Assembly (NCBI GenBank): GCA_016210055.1
Contig: JACQUZ010000071.1
Span: 1-41,958 of the forward strand
Direction of reading: 5' to 3'
Source of the DNA: Deltaproteobacteria bacterium
Lineage (GTDB): Bacteria > Myxococcota_A > Polyangia > Haliangiales > SHYZ01
DNA: 41,958 nucleotides
The notes beneath the pieces are model-generated. The model was given only the letters and a program-made list of their open reading frames with translations. It made no database searches and was not told the origin of the DNA. The position numbers and the translations under genes were made by a program. Positions 27,900 to 37,681 of this stretch are shown piece by piece (position 1 is the first letter of the stretch; each line of letters begins with the position of its first letter).

Positions 27900-27915
27900 A
27901 GCAGCTTGCGTGCCG
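27900..27915 (-). promoter_or_regulatory. Sigma-54 (-24/-12) promoter of the barrel protein gene
   Basis: Minus-strand CGGCACGCAAGCTGCT: CGGCACG, 4-base gap, CTGCT; 10 of 12 fixed positions and 10 bases between GG and GC. Start expected near 27889. Tandem CTCCTTGCC copies at 27951-27959 and 27961-27969 lie about 40-55 bases upstream and might bind the activator. Confidence 0.6.
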
Positions 27916-28070
27916 ACGAGGAGCGCCCTTGTTTTGTGCGCTAGGTCACGCTCCTTGCCACTCCTTGCCGCCAAGAAGCGCCAGGACGTGGCGACATTTC
28001 CACACCAAGTGGTTCACGCGTTGACAGGTGTTCACGACGGAAGAAAAGCGGAGGACGCCCTCTCGCGGAA

Positions 28071-28799
28071 CTACGGTTCCGAGGCGGGGTAGAAGACCTC
28101 GGTCTTGATCTGTTTTTTGCGATCGACTCCGAGGTCGACGAGCCCATCCTTGAGCTCGCGCACCATGGCGCCATTTCCCACGAGGTAAAACGTGGGCCGC
28201 TCGAGCCTTGGGAGCGCGGTGAGCACGTGCTGCGTGATGCGGCCGTTTACTCCCTTCCACGTCGACTCGGGTTGCGACAGGCAGATATGGAACGCGAAAC
28301 GATCGGATTCGCGGGCCAGCGTGTCGAGCCGATCCCGAAAATAGATATCCCGTTCCCTGCGCAGGCCCCAGTACAAGAGCACCCGCCCCTTCTCGAGCTC
28401 CGGCGGGCGGGAAAGCGTCTCTTCAATCATGGGGAGAGCTGCCGCAATGCCGCTCCCCGTGACCGCAAGCACCGCGTCCCCGGCATGCTCGAGCTCGCAC
28501 GTGAAGAAGCCCATGGGCCCGGTGAAATGGAGAAGATCCCCCGGACGCAAGGTACGAAAGAACTCCGACCCACCGCCTCCTTGGACCAGCTTGACGACGA
28601 GCTGGAAACCATCGCTCCGCGCTGGCGACGATGCGATGGAATAAGAACGCCGTGATTCCCCGTCGGATCTGAGGCGCAACGACAGGAATTGGCCGGCCCG
28701 GAAGGACATGGCCTTTGGCTCGACCATGTCCACGTCGACGAGCAGGACGTCGGGAGCGATCTCTTCCTTGGTTCGCGCCCTTCCTACCTTTTCGGGCAT
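28071..28799 (-). CDS. Flavin/NAD(P) oxidoreductase of the ferredoxin-reductase type
   Basis: 242 residues from ATG 28799. FAD-binding barrel with RSYSIASSP (R51-S54, isoalloxazine/phosphate contact), GQFLSLRL before it, then a GSG-type NAD(P) motif (GSGIAAALPM, about 115-124) and a C-terminal GNGAMVRELKDGL segment (about 206-218). No iron-sulfur ferredoxin domain is fused. It transfers electrons between NAD(P)H and an unseen partner. The previous gene, the antiporter, ends 47 bases upstream; co-transcription is likely. A CGGAAC-TACG-GTTCCG palindrome overlaps its stop codon. Confidence 0.85.
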   Translation of the reverse strand: MPEKVGRARTKEEIAPDVLLVDVDMVEPKAMSFRAGQFLSLRLRSDGESRRSYSIASSPARSDGFQLVVKLVQGGGGSEFFRTLRPGDLLHFTGPMGFFTCELEHAGDAVLAVTGSGIAAALPMIEETLSRPPELEKGRVLLYWGLRRERDIYFRDRLDTLARESDRFAFHICLSQPESTWKGVNGRITQHVLTALPRLERPTFYLVGNGAMVRELKDGLVDLGVDRKKQIKTEVFYPASEP

Positions 28800-28846
28800 G
28801 TCACTATTCTAGGCCCGCCTTAGCCGCGGCACCACAGCGAGGCTCC

Positions 28847-31030
28847 CTATCCGCGCGTCCGGAGGGTGTCCCGCAGCTTGGGCACCACGATGGTCACGGC
28901 GATCGGGCTCTGGCGGATGAGTCGCTCGCTGTCATACCCAAAGAAAAGGCGGTTCTGCACCGCACGGTTCTCGGCACCGAGGATGACCAGGTCGTGCCTG
29001 CCCATCGCGACCTCTTCCAAGAGCGCGCTCGAGGTCGGGTCGTAGTCGAGCCTCAAGATCGTCGGTCGCACCTCCGACGCGCGAAACACCCTCGATATCC
29101 GCTCGAGCTCCTCCTCGGCAAGAGGAGCGGTTTCGGCCTGGGGGACCGCACCCTCTTCATCCAGGTATGCCGCAGCCTGGGGGCGGTGCTCCTTGATGAC
29201 GGCAAGCGTGAGCTCGGCCCCGACGACCTCGGCGTAGCGAACGGCAAACTCCACCGCGATCTTTGACACCAAGCTGCCGTCGATGGGCACGAGGAGCTTC
29301 CCATAGCGAGGGACCGGGGACTGGGCCTTCATGATGGCCACGTGGCAGGGGGCCATTTCGACCACGTCTTCCAGGACACGCCCGCCCAGCGTCGCGCCGT
29401 GCTGCGATGCCCCCATGACGATCAGGTCTACCCCCTTGCGCGCGTCCCGGGCGATGGCGCTGGCTACATCGCGGCTCGCCGTGCGTCGGATGAGCGGTGG
29501 CCTCGCGCCCACGCTGAGGTCCTTCAAGATCGAGAAATGCTGGTCCAGGCCACGGCCCGCCGGGTTGGACACGAACGGGCGCAGGAGCCGCTCCCACGCT
29601 GTCGAGACGATATCGACGTAGAGCACATCAACGGCTGTTTCGCTGCGCCGCGCGATGCCGAGCGCAAGCCCCGCGGCGCCGAGGGCGTTGGGCCCCCCGG
29701 CCGTGGGCACAAGCACGTGGACACGGGCCGGATCGAAGACCCCCTTGGATTCCTGGGCCGCGATTCGCTTCGCCTCCTCTTCGGTCATGCGCACCCGCCT
29801 CATGGTCAGCCGCAGCGCCAGCGGTGCCATGAACGAGGTAACAACCGCGACGACCACGATCATCGAGAACGCCTGCTGATTGAGGATGCCGAGGGATAGG
29901 CCGATGGATGCCACCACGAGCTCCATGGCGCCCCTCGCATTCATGGCCACCGCGATGGACATGGCCTCCCAGAAGCGCATCCCGCCCCAAAGCCCTCCCA
30001 CGGTGCAGCCCACGAGCTTGCCGAGGCAGGCGACGCCGACGACGACCGCGAGCATCCAGCCACTGCCGAGCGACCAGAGGTCTACCTTGAGTCCAACGAT
30101 GCCGAAGAATACCGGCGAAAGGACCGAGAACACGAAGGATTCAAGGCGGTGCACGGTGGCGTCGGAGAGCCTCGGCACCTGTCTTAGGACTGTACCGGCG
30201 ACAAAGGCTCCAAACACCGCATGCACGCCGATGCGCTCCGTGGCCGCAGCACAAAGGAGCGCCACCACGACAATCGCCACCAGGTCGGCATCCGAGGTCC
30301 GGAACCGAGTCGCGGTCACGCGGATAAGGAAGCGCAAGAGCGGGTACACCACCGCGGCCGCCAAGAACAGGAAGAGCGCCAGGTATCCGAGTGTCAGCGC
30401 GAGGCTATCAAAGCGGAGGCTCCCATGCGTCGCGGCGCCGGCGATGATCGACAGAATGAGCCAGCCTGCCGTGTCGTCGACGACACCAGCCGACAGGATG
30501 ACCAAGCCGATGTTCCTCTTGGTGAGGTCCAGGTCCATGAGGATCTTGGCGATCACCGGCATGGCGGAGATGGACATGGCGGTGGCGAGAAACGCGGCAA
30601 ATAGGAGCCGCTGGTCTGGGTGGGCCAGGTACTGGTCGGGCATGAGGAGCCCGAGCACCAAGCCCATGCCAAAGGGCACGAGCATCCCCGTCCCCGAGGC
30701 GATCAACGCGGCTCGACCCAGGTTGCGCAACAGGCGAAGGTCAGTCTCGAGTCCAGTGAGAAGGAGAAGGAGGACCATTCCCAGCGTGCCCACGACATCC
30801 AGCAAGTGGAACTGCGTTGCGTCAGCCGGAAACACCGCGCCGTGCAGGTGCGGCAGGTAGTGGCCAAATACCGTGGGTCCGAGGACAATTCCGGCGGCGA
30901 GCTCACCGACCACCGCAGGGAGGCCCAGCCGCCTGGCCAGCTCGGCCCCCACGCGCGCCGCAGTCAGGAGCAGCGCGACCTGGATGAGCAAGAGATAGAC
31001 GGCGTGACCGCCGAGGGGTGTGATGGCCAT
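28847..31030 (-). CDS. CPA2-type cation:proton antiporter with universal-stress domains
   Basis: 727 residues from ATG 31030. The N-terminal about 395 residues are a hydrophobic antiporter (12 or so membrane helices) with GLPAVVGELAAGIVLGP, LLLLTGLETDL and the SAGVVDDTAGW helix whose Asp pair is typical of CPA2. From about 425 on two tandem universal-stress-protein-like domains follow (VHVLVPTAGG and YGKLLVPIDGS starts); the second ends with the GxxGxxx(S/T)-like nucleotide motif region near the C-terminus. It probably exports or imports K+ or Na+ against protons, regulated by nucleotide or stress state. The Ser/Thr kinase lies 8 bases upstream, making kinase control of transport plausible (inference). 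Confidence 0.88.
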   Translation of the reverse strand: MAITPLGGHAVYLLLIQVALLLTAARVGAELARRLGLPAVVGELAAGIVLGPTVFGHYLPHLHGAVFPADATQFHLLDVVGTLGMVLLLLLTGLETDLRLLRNLGRAALIASGTGMLVPFGMGLVLGLLMPDQYLAHPDQRLLFAAFLATAMSISAMPVIAKILMDLDLTKRNIGLVILSAGVVDDTAGWLILSIIAGAATHGSLRFDSLALTLGYLALFLFLAAAVVYPLLRFLIRVTATRFRTSDADLVAIVVVALLCAAATERIGVHAVFGAFVAGTVLRQVPRLSDATVHRLESFVFSVLSPVFFGIVGLKVDLWSLGSGWMLAVVVGVACLGKLVGCTVGGLWGGMRFWEAMSIAVAMNARGAMELVVASIGLSLGILNQQAFSMIVVVAVVTSFMAPLALRLTMRRVRMTEEEAKRIAAQESKGVFDPARVHVLVPTAGGPNALGAAGLALGIARRSETAVDVLYVDIVSTAWERLLRPFVSNPAGRGLDQHFSILKDLSVGARPPLIRRTASRDVASAIARDARKGVDLIVMGASQHGATLGGRVLEDVVEMAPCHVAIMKAQSPVPRYGKLLVPIDGSLVSKIAVEFAVRYAEVVGAELTLAVIKEHRPQAAAYLDEEGAVPQAETAPLAEEELERISRVFRASEVRPTILRLDYDPTSSALLEEVAMGRHDLVILGAENRAVQNRLFFGYDSERLIRQSPIAVTIVVPKLRDTLRTRG

Positions 31031-31038
31031 GGGTTGGT

Positions 31039-32832
<1,794 letters not shown>

Positions 32833-32842
32833 CTACGAATCC

Positions 32843-33130
32843 CTAGTTACCATAATCGAAGCTCGACACCAGGTGCCCGCGATAGACGATGCACAGGCCC
32901 CGCGGGAGGCCCGAGAGTACCTTGTCCTTGACCGCTTCGATGATGGAACGCATCACGTCGGGACGGACGTCGCCGTCGAAATGGAGGCGGCACGTGGACT
33001 GCGGCGCTTCCGCGGTGTCCTTGAAGACCTCGCAGTACAGGCGGGCCAGCCCAGTCCCTCCGAACGCGATCTCCCAATGGCGGACTTGGTCCGACATCTC
33101 GTAGATCGTCACGCGGTCTTCATCACCCAT
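32843..33130 (-). CDS. Small hypothetical protein upstream of kinase
   Basis: 95 residues if started at ATG 33130 (longer upstream frames lack support). Acidic N-terminus (MGDEDRVTIYEMSDQ), a middle beta-alpha-beta-like stretch (IAFGGTGLARLYCEVF; CRLHFDGDVRPD) and a helix (MRSIIEAVKDKVLSGL). No motif recognised. Its start CATG overlaps head-to-head with an ATG of the plus-strand PilZ gene, so one of the two starts is probably wrong. It is followed 10 bases later by the kinase, and its product may modulate that kinase (guess by context). Confidence 0.5.
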   Translation of the reverse strand: MGDEDRVTIYEMSDQVRHWEIAFGGTGLARLYCEVFKDTAEAPQSTCRLHFDGDVRPDVMRSIIEAVKDKVLSGLPRGLCIVYRGHLVSSFDYGN

Positions 33131-33866
33131 GTCCCCAGCGTACCCCAAGTATGGTATCCAACGAGGAGTGTCTCGCTGGTCCCAGCGCCTGCGGGTCTCA
33201 TTGACCGTGACCGCAAAACTCCCGGTCATGGGGGTCTTTCCATGCCGCACGCGGAACGTCTCGGAGCAAGGGGTCTTTCTCGAAACGCCCATCACGGCTG
33301 AACCCGGGGCGCCCATCGAGGTCTCGCTCTTGGACCGCGCACGGGGAGAGGCGATTTCGGTCCTGGGTCAGGTGAAGCGATGCGTGCCGCCCAGTGCGGG
33401 CGGCGGCGCTGGACTGGCCATCCACATCCCGAACCCGCCAGCCGAGTGGCTTTCTTTCATCGACCGCGTGAGCGCGGAGATCAAGAAGGGAGCGGGTACG
33501 CAAGCGCCACAGCGCCGAATTCGCGTGCTGGTCGTGGGTGACCCGGAGCGCCAGCGTGGCGCCCTGGCGCTGTATGTGACCAGCGGCTGGAACGTGCGAT
33601 TCGCCTCGGATCTCCCGGCGGCGTCTGAAGCGCTCGGCGAGTTCAAGATCGACGCCATCGTCGTCGAGCATGACCTCGATGATCCGCGGTGGCCACCCAT
33701 CCTCGAAGCCGCCAAGGCCAAGCAGCCGTCTTCTGTTCGGATCGTGCGATCCCACCTGCGCGGCAAGGAGGCTCCACCCCAGGGGATGCCAGGGGACTTG
33801 GTGCACCATGTCGTGGACCAGGACGCCGGCCTAGATGCCCTCATTGCCGTCTTGGCTCGGCATTGA
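33129..33866 (+). CDS. PilZ domain plus degenerate receiver
   Basis: 245 residues from ATG 33129; an alternative GTG at 33168 gives 232. N-terminal PilZ domain (about 15-115): RWSQRLRVSLTV with an RxxxR-like basic motif and NVSEQGVFLET (the N-x-S-x-x-G box), so c-di-GMP binding is plausible. C-terminal about 125-245 is receiver-like (VLVVGDPERQ, then DAIVVEHDLDDPRW and a C-terminal helix). At the phosphoacceptor position Glu stands where Asp is usual (VVEHDL), so it is probably a non-phosphorylated pseudo-receiver. It converges with vapC. No ribosome site supports either start well. A PilZ-receiver protein probably links c-di-GMP to motility or gene control. Confidence 0.7.
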   Translation: MSPAYPKYGIQRGVSRWSQRLRVSLTVTAKLPVMGVFPCRTRNVSEQGVFLETPITAEPGAPIEVSLLDRARGEAISVLGQVKRCVPPSAGGGAGLAIHIPNPPAEWLSFIDRVSAEIKKGAGTQAPQRRIRVLVVGDPERQRGALALYVTSGWNVRFASDLPAASEALGEFKIDAIVVEHDLDDPRWPPILEAAKAKQPSSVRIVRSHLRGKEAPPQGMPGDLVHHVVDQDAGLDALIAVLARH

Positions 33867-33906
33867 GCCTGCGCTTGATGCGTCAGGCGTCGAATCGCGG
33901 CTCAAT
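33862..33906. terminator. Possible bidirectional terminator
   Basis: ATTGAGCC at 33862-33869 and GGCTCAAT at 33899-33906 are perfect 8-bp inverted arms enclosing 29 bases between the convergent PilZ and vapC genes. The arms overlap both stop codons. No T-run is visible, so it is a weak candidate. Confidence 0.4.
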
Positions 33907-34312
33907 ACGCAGTTACGGCCAGCGGAACACCGGTCAGGCCAAGATGGCGATCCGTTGACCAACACATCCTGATCCTGCGTGCGCGCATGAGGCCCAGGCC
34001 GACTGCATCCGTCAGGGTCAAGCTCTGATCCGAGAAACGGCGAAGCAAGCCCGCCGCCGCCAGGTGCTCCTCGGGCCCCACGGGCAGGACGGAGAGTGGC
34101 ATGACATCCACCATGGCGAGGAACTGCAGCGCTCGCGTGCGGTCATAGCGCCGCAAGAACCAGGCGTGCCCTTCCCCCAGCACAAGCACGGTCGTGACCA
34201 AGGCTGGCGGATCGGAGAAAAGCCGGCGAAACAGCGGATGATGGGTGTCCGAGCTGTCAGCGAACGCGATCAGCGCGGACGTATCGACGTACGCTTCAGA
34301 CTTTTTGCCCAT
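33902..34312 (-). CDS. vapC: VapC-type PIN-domain toxin
   Basis: 136 residues from ATG 34312. PIN nuclease with all expected acidic residues: D10 (YVDTSALIAF), E47 (LGEGHAW), D102 (LTDAVGLGLM) and D121 (STDRHL). Toxin of a type II pair, expected to cleave RNA. The start overlaps vapB by 17 bases, so the pair is translated together. It is convergent with the PilZ gene. The order antitoxin-toxin with the antitoxin first is standard. Confidence 0.9.
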   Translation of the reverse strand: MGKKSEAYVDTSALIAFADSSDTHHPLFRRLFSDPPALVTTVLVLGEGHAWFLRRYDRTRALQFLAMVDVMPLSVLPVGPEEHLAAAGLLRRFSDQSLTLTDAVGLGLMRARRIRMCWSTDRHLGLTGVPLAVTAY

Positions 34313-34520
34313 AGATCAGGTCGTCGATGTGCTGACTCGAGTTCGGGTCTCCCGAGCTCACCATCCCTGCGTAGCGCATCCACGGCTTTCGTGGGTCGGG
34401 AGGCAGCATGCCACGCAATGAGCGACGTACGAGCTCCGCCAAGGAAATCCCGAGGTGCCTCGCCTCACGCTTGGCCGCTTCATACTCTTCCTTCGTCAGC
34501 GTGATCTGCGTTCGCACCAT
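34296..34520 (-). CDS. vapB: VapB-type antitoxin, ribbon-helix-helix
   Basis: 74 residues from ATG 34520. N-terminal TQITLTKEEYEAAKREA strand-helix and LGISLAELVRRSL helix form a ribbon-helix-helix DNA-binding domain; the C-terminal half (WMRYAGMVSSGDPNSSQ, about 47-63) would contact the toxin. A perfect 10-bp inverted repeat overlaps its start codon, as expected for self-repression. It lies 54 bases downstream of aroA in the same direction but has its own operator, so is probably a separate transcript. Confidence 0.85.
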   Translation of the reverse strand: MVRTQITLTKEEYEAAKREARHLGISLAELVRRSLRGMLPPDPRKPWMRYAGMVSSGDPNSSQHIDDLIYGQKV

Positions 34521-34550
34521 GATAACAGGCTAGCTCTTCATGTTATCATG
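34518..34550. promoter_or_regulatory. vapBC operator: perfect 10-bp inverted repeat
   Basis: CATGATAACA at 34518-34527 and TGTTATCATG at 34541-34550 are exact inverted arms with a 13-base spacer that contains a GCTAGC palindrome. The left arm contains the vapB start codon (CAT at 34518-34520, read as ATG on the minus strand). This fits binding of VapB dimers over the promoter and translation start. Confidence 0.8.
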
Positions 34551-34574
34551 CGCAAGGCGCCGTCACGCGGCGGG

Positions 34575-35942
34575 TCATTCCTCCCCCTCGACCCCCGTGA
34601 TCTCCGCACCCAAAGAAGCCATGAGCGCCCGAAACGAAGGGAACGACGTGGCGACGTTGGCGACATCGATGACACGCGACTCCCCTTCCGCGCACAGTGC
34701 GGCAACAGCCGCCGACATGGCAATCCTGTGATCCCCGGCGGAATCCACGCACGCCGCATCGAGCTTGCGATCCGGGCTCCCCGTGACAACAAGACCGTCC
34801 GGGAGCTCGTCAGCGTCCACGCCAAAGGCGCGTAGCATGCGCACGGTGGTGGCCACCCGATCCGACTCCTTGACCCGGAGCTCCGCGGCGTTGCGAACCA
34901 CGGTGGTGCCTCGCGCTCGCGCCGCAAGAACGGCCAGGATGGGTATCTCGTCGATGGCTCGGACGACCAAGTCTCCGCCGAGCTCCACGCCACGGAGCTC
35001 TGGTTGTCCCGGCGGCACCACCCAGTCGGCCACGGGCTCGCCCGCCTCCTCCCGCAGGCCCACGGGCTCGGCGTGCGCCCCCATCGCCCTGAGTGCGTCC
35101 AAGAAGCCCGTGCGCGTCGGGTTGTGGCACGTCGCCTCGATCACCACGCCACCGGGCCCCGTTCCTACCGCCAAGGCCGCCGCCACGAGGAACGCCGCGG
35201 AGCTCGGATCTCCAGGCACGACGAGCCGGCGGGCAGACAGGACCCCGTTCCACCCGTCGGGCGTGACGCGTGCCACGCCTGGGCGAGGCGTTTCCACCGG
35301 GCCACCCAGATAGGCGAGCATGCGCTCCGTGTGGTCTCGCGAGGGGCCAGGTTCCCTCACAAAGGTCACGCCGCGGGCATAAAGGCCCGCGATGAGGATG
35401 GCTGACTTCACCTGCGCCGATGCCACTTTCGAGTCGTGGGTGATGCCTACCAGGCCGTCCGCCGGATCACCAAGGATCTCGAGCGGCGGGTATTCCTCCC
35501 CTGCCTTCTTTCCTGGCTGGCCACGCAATCGGCCGCCCATGCGAGAAAGGGGCTCTGTCACCCGACGCATGGGCCTTTTCGTGAGGTACTCGTCCCCCAT
35601 GAGCACGCTGGGGAAACTCTGCGCCGCCATGAGACCCGCGAAGAGGCGCATCGACGTGCCCGAGTTCCCCAGGTCGAGAGGGGACGAGGGTGCCTTGAGA
35701 CCACGCAGCCCCACGCCATGGACCACAACGCCGTGAGCCCCCTTCTCTTCGATGCGGACGCCCATCGCCCGGAGCGCCTGGGCCGTTCGCTGGTTGTCTT
35801 CGCCCGAAGACAGGCCGACGATCTCGCACGCCCCATTGCATAGAGCGCCGAAGAGGAGCGCCCGATGGCCGATCGACTTGTCGCCAGGCACGCGCGCGCG
35901 CCCGGTCAAGACACCTCGCGAAGGGACGACGCGCCAATCCAT
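34575..35942 (-). CDS. aroA: 3-phosphoshikimate 1-carboxyvinyltransferase (EPSP synthase)
   Basis: 455 residues from ATG 35942. EPSPS hallmarks: VPGDKSIGHRALL (K22, S23, R27), LDLGNSGTSMRLFAGL (about 89-104), and the RVKESDR motif (about 349-355). It makes EPSP from shikimate-3-phosphate and PEP, the step before chorismate. The ATG directly follows the TAA of the preceding lipoprotein gene, so it is the last gene of the aromatic operon. Length and motifs are normal. The loop LGNSGTSMRL is the standard one with Gly and no obvious class II changes; glyphosate sensitivity is not judged here. Confidence 0.95.
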   Translation of the reverse strand: MDWRVVPSRGVLTGRARVPGDKSIGHRALLFGALCNGACEIVGLSSGEDNQRTAQALRAMGVRIEEKGAHGVVVHGVGLRGLKAPSSPLDLGNSGTSMRLFAGLMAAQSFPSVLMGDEYLTKRPMRRVTEPLSRMGGRLRGQPGKKAGEEYPPLEILGDPADGLVGITHDSKVASAQVKSAILIAGLYARGVTFVREPGPSRDHTERMLAYLGGPVETPRPGVARVTPDGWNGVLSARRLVVPGDPSSAAFLVAAALAVGTGPGGVVIEATCHNPTRTGFLDALRAMGAHAEPVGLREEAGEPVADWVVPPGQPELRGVELGGDLVVRAIDEIPILAVLAARARGTTVVRNAAELRVKESDRVATTVRMLRAFGVDADELPDGLVVTGSPDRKLDAACVDSAGDHRIAMSAAVAALCAEGESRVIDVANVATSFPSFRALMASLGAEITGVEGEE

Positions 35943-36833
35943 TTACCTAAGCTCCTTGGCCAGCGCGGAGGCGAGCGCCGAGAAGCGCCGCGGAGGGAGC
36001 ACCCAGGCGACGCGCACGCCGCGTCCCTTGCGCTCGGCGGACAGCCGCGCGAGGGGTGGAAACCGCTTGGACCACGAATCGCGGGCCCCTAGCACCATGG
36101 TGACCGCACGGTCCGCCCCGACGGAGTCATCGGACGCGAGGAGCGCCACCGCGGCAAGGTCGTCGGCGACGTCCACCCACGCCGAGATGTCTCGTGGCGC
36201 CTCATCGATGCCGAGCTGCCCGGCCGTCGCGATTCGGGCTTCCTTGGAAAGACGCGCGGTCAAGCGCACCGACGCACCTTCGGCGCGCGCGGGCATGGCC
36301 AGGTCGCGGATCCGCAGGAACTCCTGATCATCGGCCATGGTGCTTCCCCTGCCCTCCCCTTGGACGCGCGCGAAAACCTCTTGCCTCAAGGGCTCTGGCC
36401 CAAAGACCACCTCGTGCCTTCCCACCGCGGTTGCGTCAACCTCGGCCGCAGCGACAGCCCCAGCGTCCATGCGCTCGCCGCCGAGCAGGAACATCGCTCG
36501 TGCTCCTAGCGATCCCACTTGGTACGCAGCGACCACGAGGACGTCCGCGTCCCGAACCGGGTTGAACGTCAAGCCACCCGGCACCCGCACGTCTCCACGC
36601 GTGGCGAGCGCCGAGATCAGCGGACTCACCACCGGGTTCTCGCGCAAGCGACGGATGTCCGCCTCGAGCACGACATCTGCGCCCATGGGGACGTGGGCGA
36701 GCAAGGGCGTGGCGGCGGTGAGCGCTCGTTCCGTCAAGGACACCGCCTGATTGGAGGATGTTGAGGGAGGCGGCGCTGTTCCTCGTCCGCATGCAGGTGC
36801 AGCGAGCGCTAGGAGAAGCAGGATGGCCCTCAT
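35943..36833 (-). CDS. Lipoprotein of unknown function inside the aromatic operon
   Basis: 296 residues from ATG 36833. Lipobox LAAPACG near residue 15, then a Pro/Ser/Thr linker, and a beta-alpha body with PMGADVVLEADIRRLRENPVV (about 47-67), VLVVAAYQVG and a final helix (FSALASALAKEL). No catalytic motif. The start overlaps the tyrA stop by 4 bases (ATGA) and the stop touches aroA, so it is co-expressed with aromatic amino acid genes although it is exported. Similar gene placement is not known to me. It may be envelope-related and only ride along with the operon. Confidence 0.7.
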   Translation of the reverse strand: MRAILLLLALAAPACGRGTAPPPSTSSNQAVSLTERALTAATPLLAHVPMGADVVLEADIRRLRENPVVSPLISALATRGDVRVPGGLTFNPVRDADVLVVAAYQVGSLGARAMFLLGGERMDAGAVAAAEVDATAVGRHEVVFGPEPLRQEVFARVQGEGRGSTMADDQEFLRIRDLAMPARAEGASVRLTARLSKEARIATAGQLGIDEAPRDISAWVDVADDLAAVALLASDDSVGADRAVTMVLGARDSWSKRFPPLARLSAERKGRGVRVAWVLPPRRFSALASALAKELR

Positions 36834-37681
36834 GCGCCGAGGATCCTCTCGCGCGCGTGCTTGCCCTCGGCCAGGAGCTGCTCCAGCTTGTCCGCGTCCC
36901 CAGCTGCAATCGCGTCGCCAAGGGCGGTGATCCGATGGACGAGCCGATCGATGAGCGGGAGCAGCGCAGCGCGGTTCTCGAGAAAAATGTCCACCCACGT
37001 CGCGGGGCGCGTCGACGCCACGCGCGTGGTATCGGTGAATCCACTGCCGCCCATTCCGCAGAGGTCGCCGACTCCGCGCTCGTACAGGGCACCGACGAGA
37101 CCATAGGCGGCCACGTGCGGCAGGTGCGACAGCGCGGCCATGATCTGGTCGTGAAGGTCGGCGGGGATGTGTCGGATGCTCGCACCCACGGCCTCCCACG
37201 TGGCCTCGACGAGCGCGAGCGCGTCCTTGTCTGTCCGCGACGTGGGGGTGACGAACACGAGGCGCCCGGCGAACAGCTTCGGGTCAGCGGCCATGGGGCC
37301 CGAGCGCTCGGTGCCAGCCAGCGGGTGCGCGCCGACAAAGCGCGCCTGTTCCCCCAAGATGGCCTCGCACGCCGTTACGATCCCTTGCTTGGTAGAACCC
37401 ACGTCGGTCACCACCGCTCCCTTTTTCAGGAACGGAGCAACCCGGGCCACTGCATGGGCAATCCCGCGCAACGGAACCGCCAGGACAACGAGATCTGCCT
37501 GAGCGACTGCAGTCCCCTCAGTGTCCGCGATCTCGTCGCAAAATGACGAGAGCGCCTCGGCATCCCACGCCGGATCAAACCCGACGACGCGGCCCACGGC
37601 TCCGGCTGCGCGCACGGCTTTGGCGAGAGAGCCGCCAATGTGCCCACAACCGATGAGCCCGAGCGTGCCCGCGAGCTTCAA
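36830..37681 (-). CDS. tyrA: Prephenate/arogenate dehydrogenase
   Basis: 283 residues from ATG 37681. NAD(P)-binding GLIGCGHIGGSLA (about 8-20), then VVLAVPLRGI, DVGSTKQ, and AHPLAGTERSG (catalytic His in HPLAG). C-terminal helical domain ends near 280; no ACT domain. Oxidatively decarboxylates prephenate (or arogenate) in Tyr synthesis. Its stop overlaps the lipoprotein start, and its ATG overlaps the hisC stop by 4 bases (37678-37681). Cofactor and substrate preference cannot be told from this. Confidence 0.93.
   Translation of the reverse strand: MKLAGTLGLIGCGHIGGSLAKAVRAAGAVGRVVGFDPAWDAEALSSFCDEIADTEGTAVAQADLVVLAVPLRGIAHAVARVAPFLKKGAVVTDVGSTKQGIVTACEAILGEQARFVGAHPLAGTERSGPMAADPKLFAGRLVFVTPTSRTDKDALALVEATWEAVGASIRHIPADLHDQIMAALSHLPHVAAYGLVGALYERGVGDLCGMGGSGFTDTTRVASTRPATWVDIFLENRAALLPLIDRLVHRITALGDAIAAGDADKLEQLLAEGKHARERILGA

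Noticed and set aside
28066..28081. CGGAAC-TACG-GTTCCG hairpin as terminator of the flavin reductase
   Set aside because: It overlaps the stop codon and has no T-run; the stem is short.
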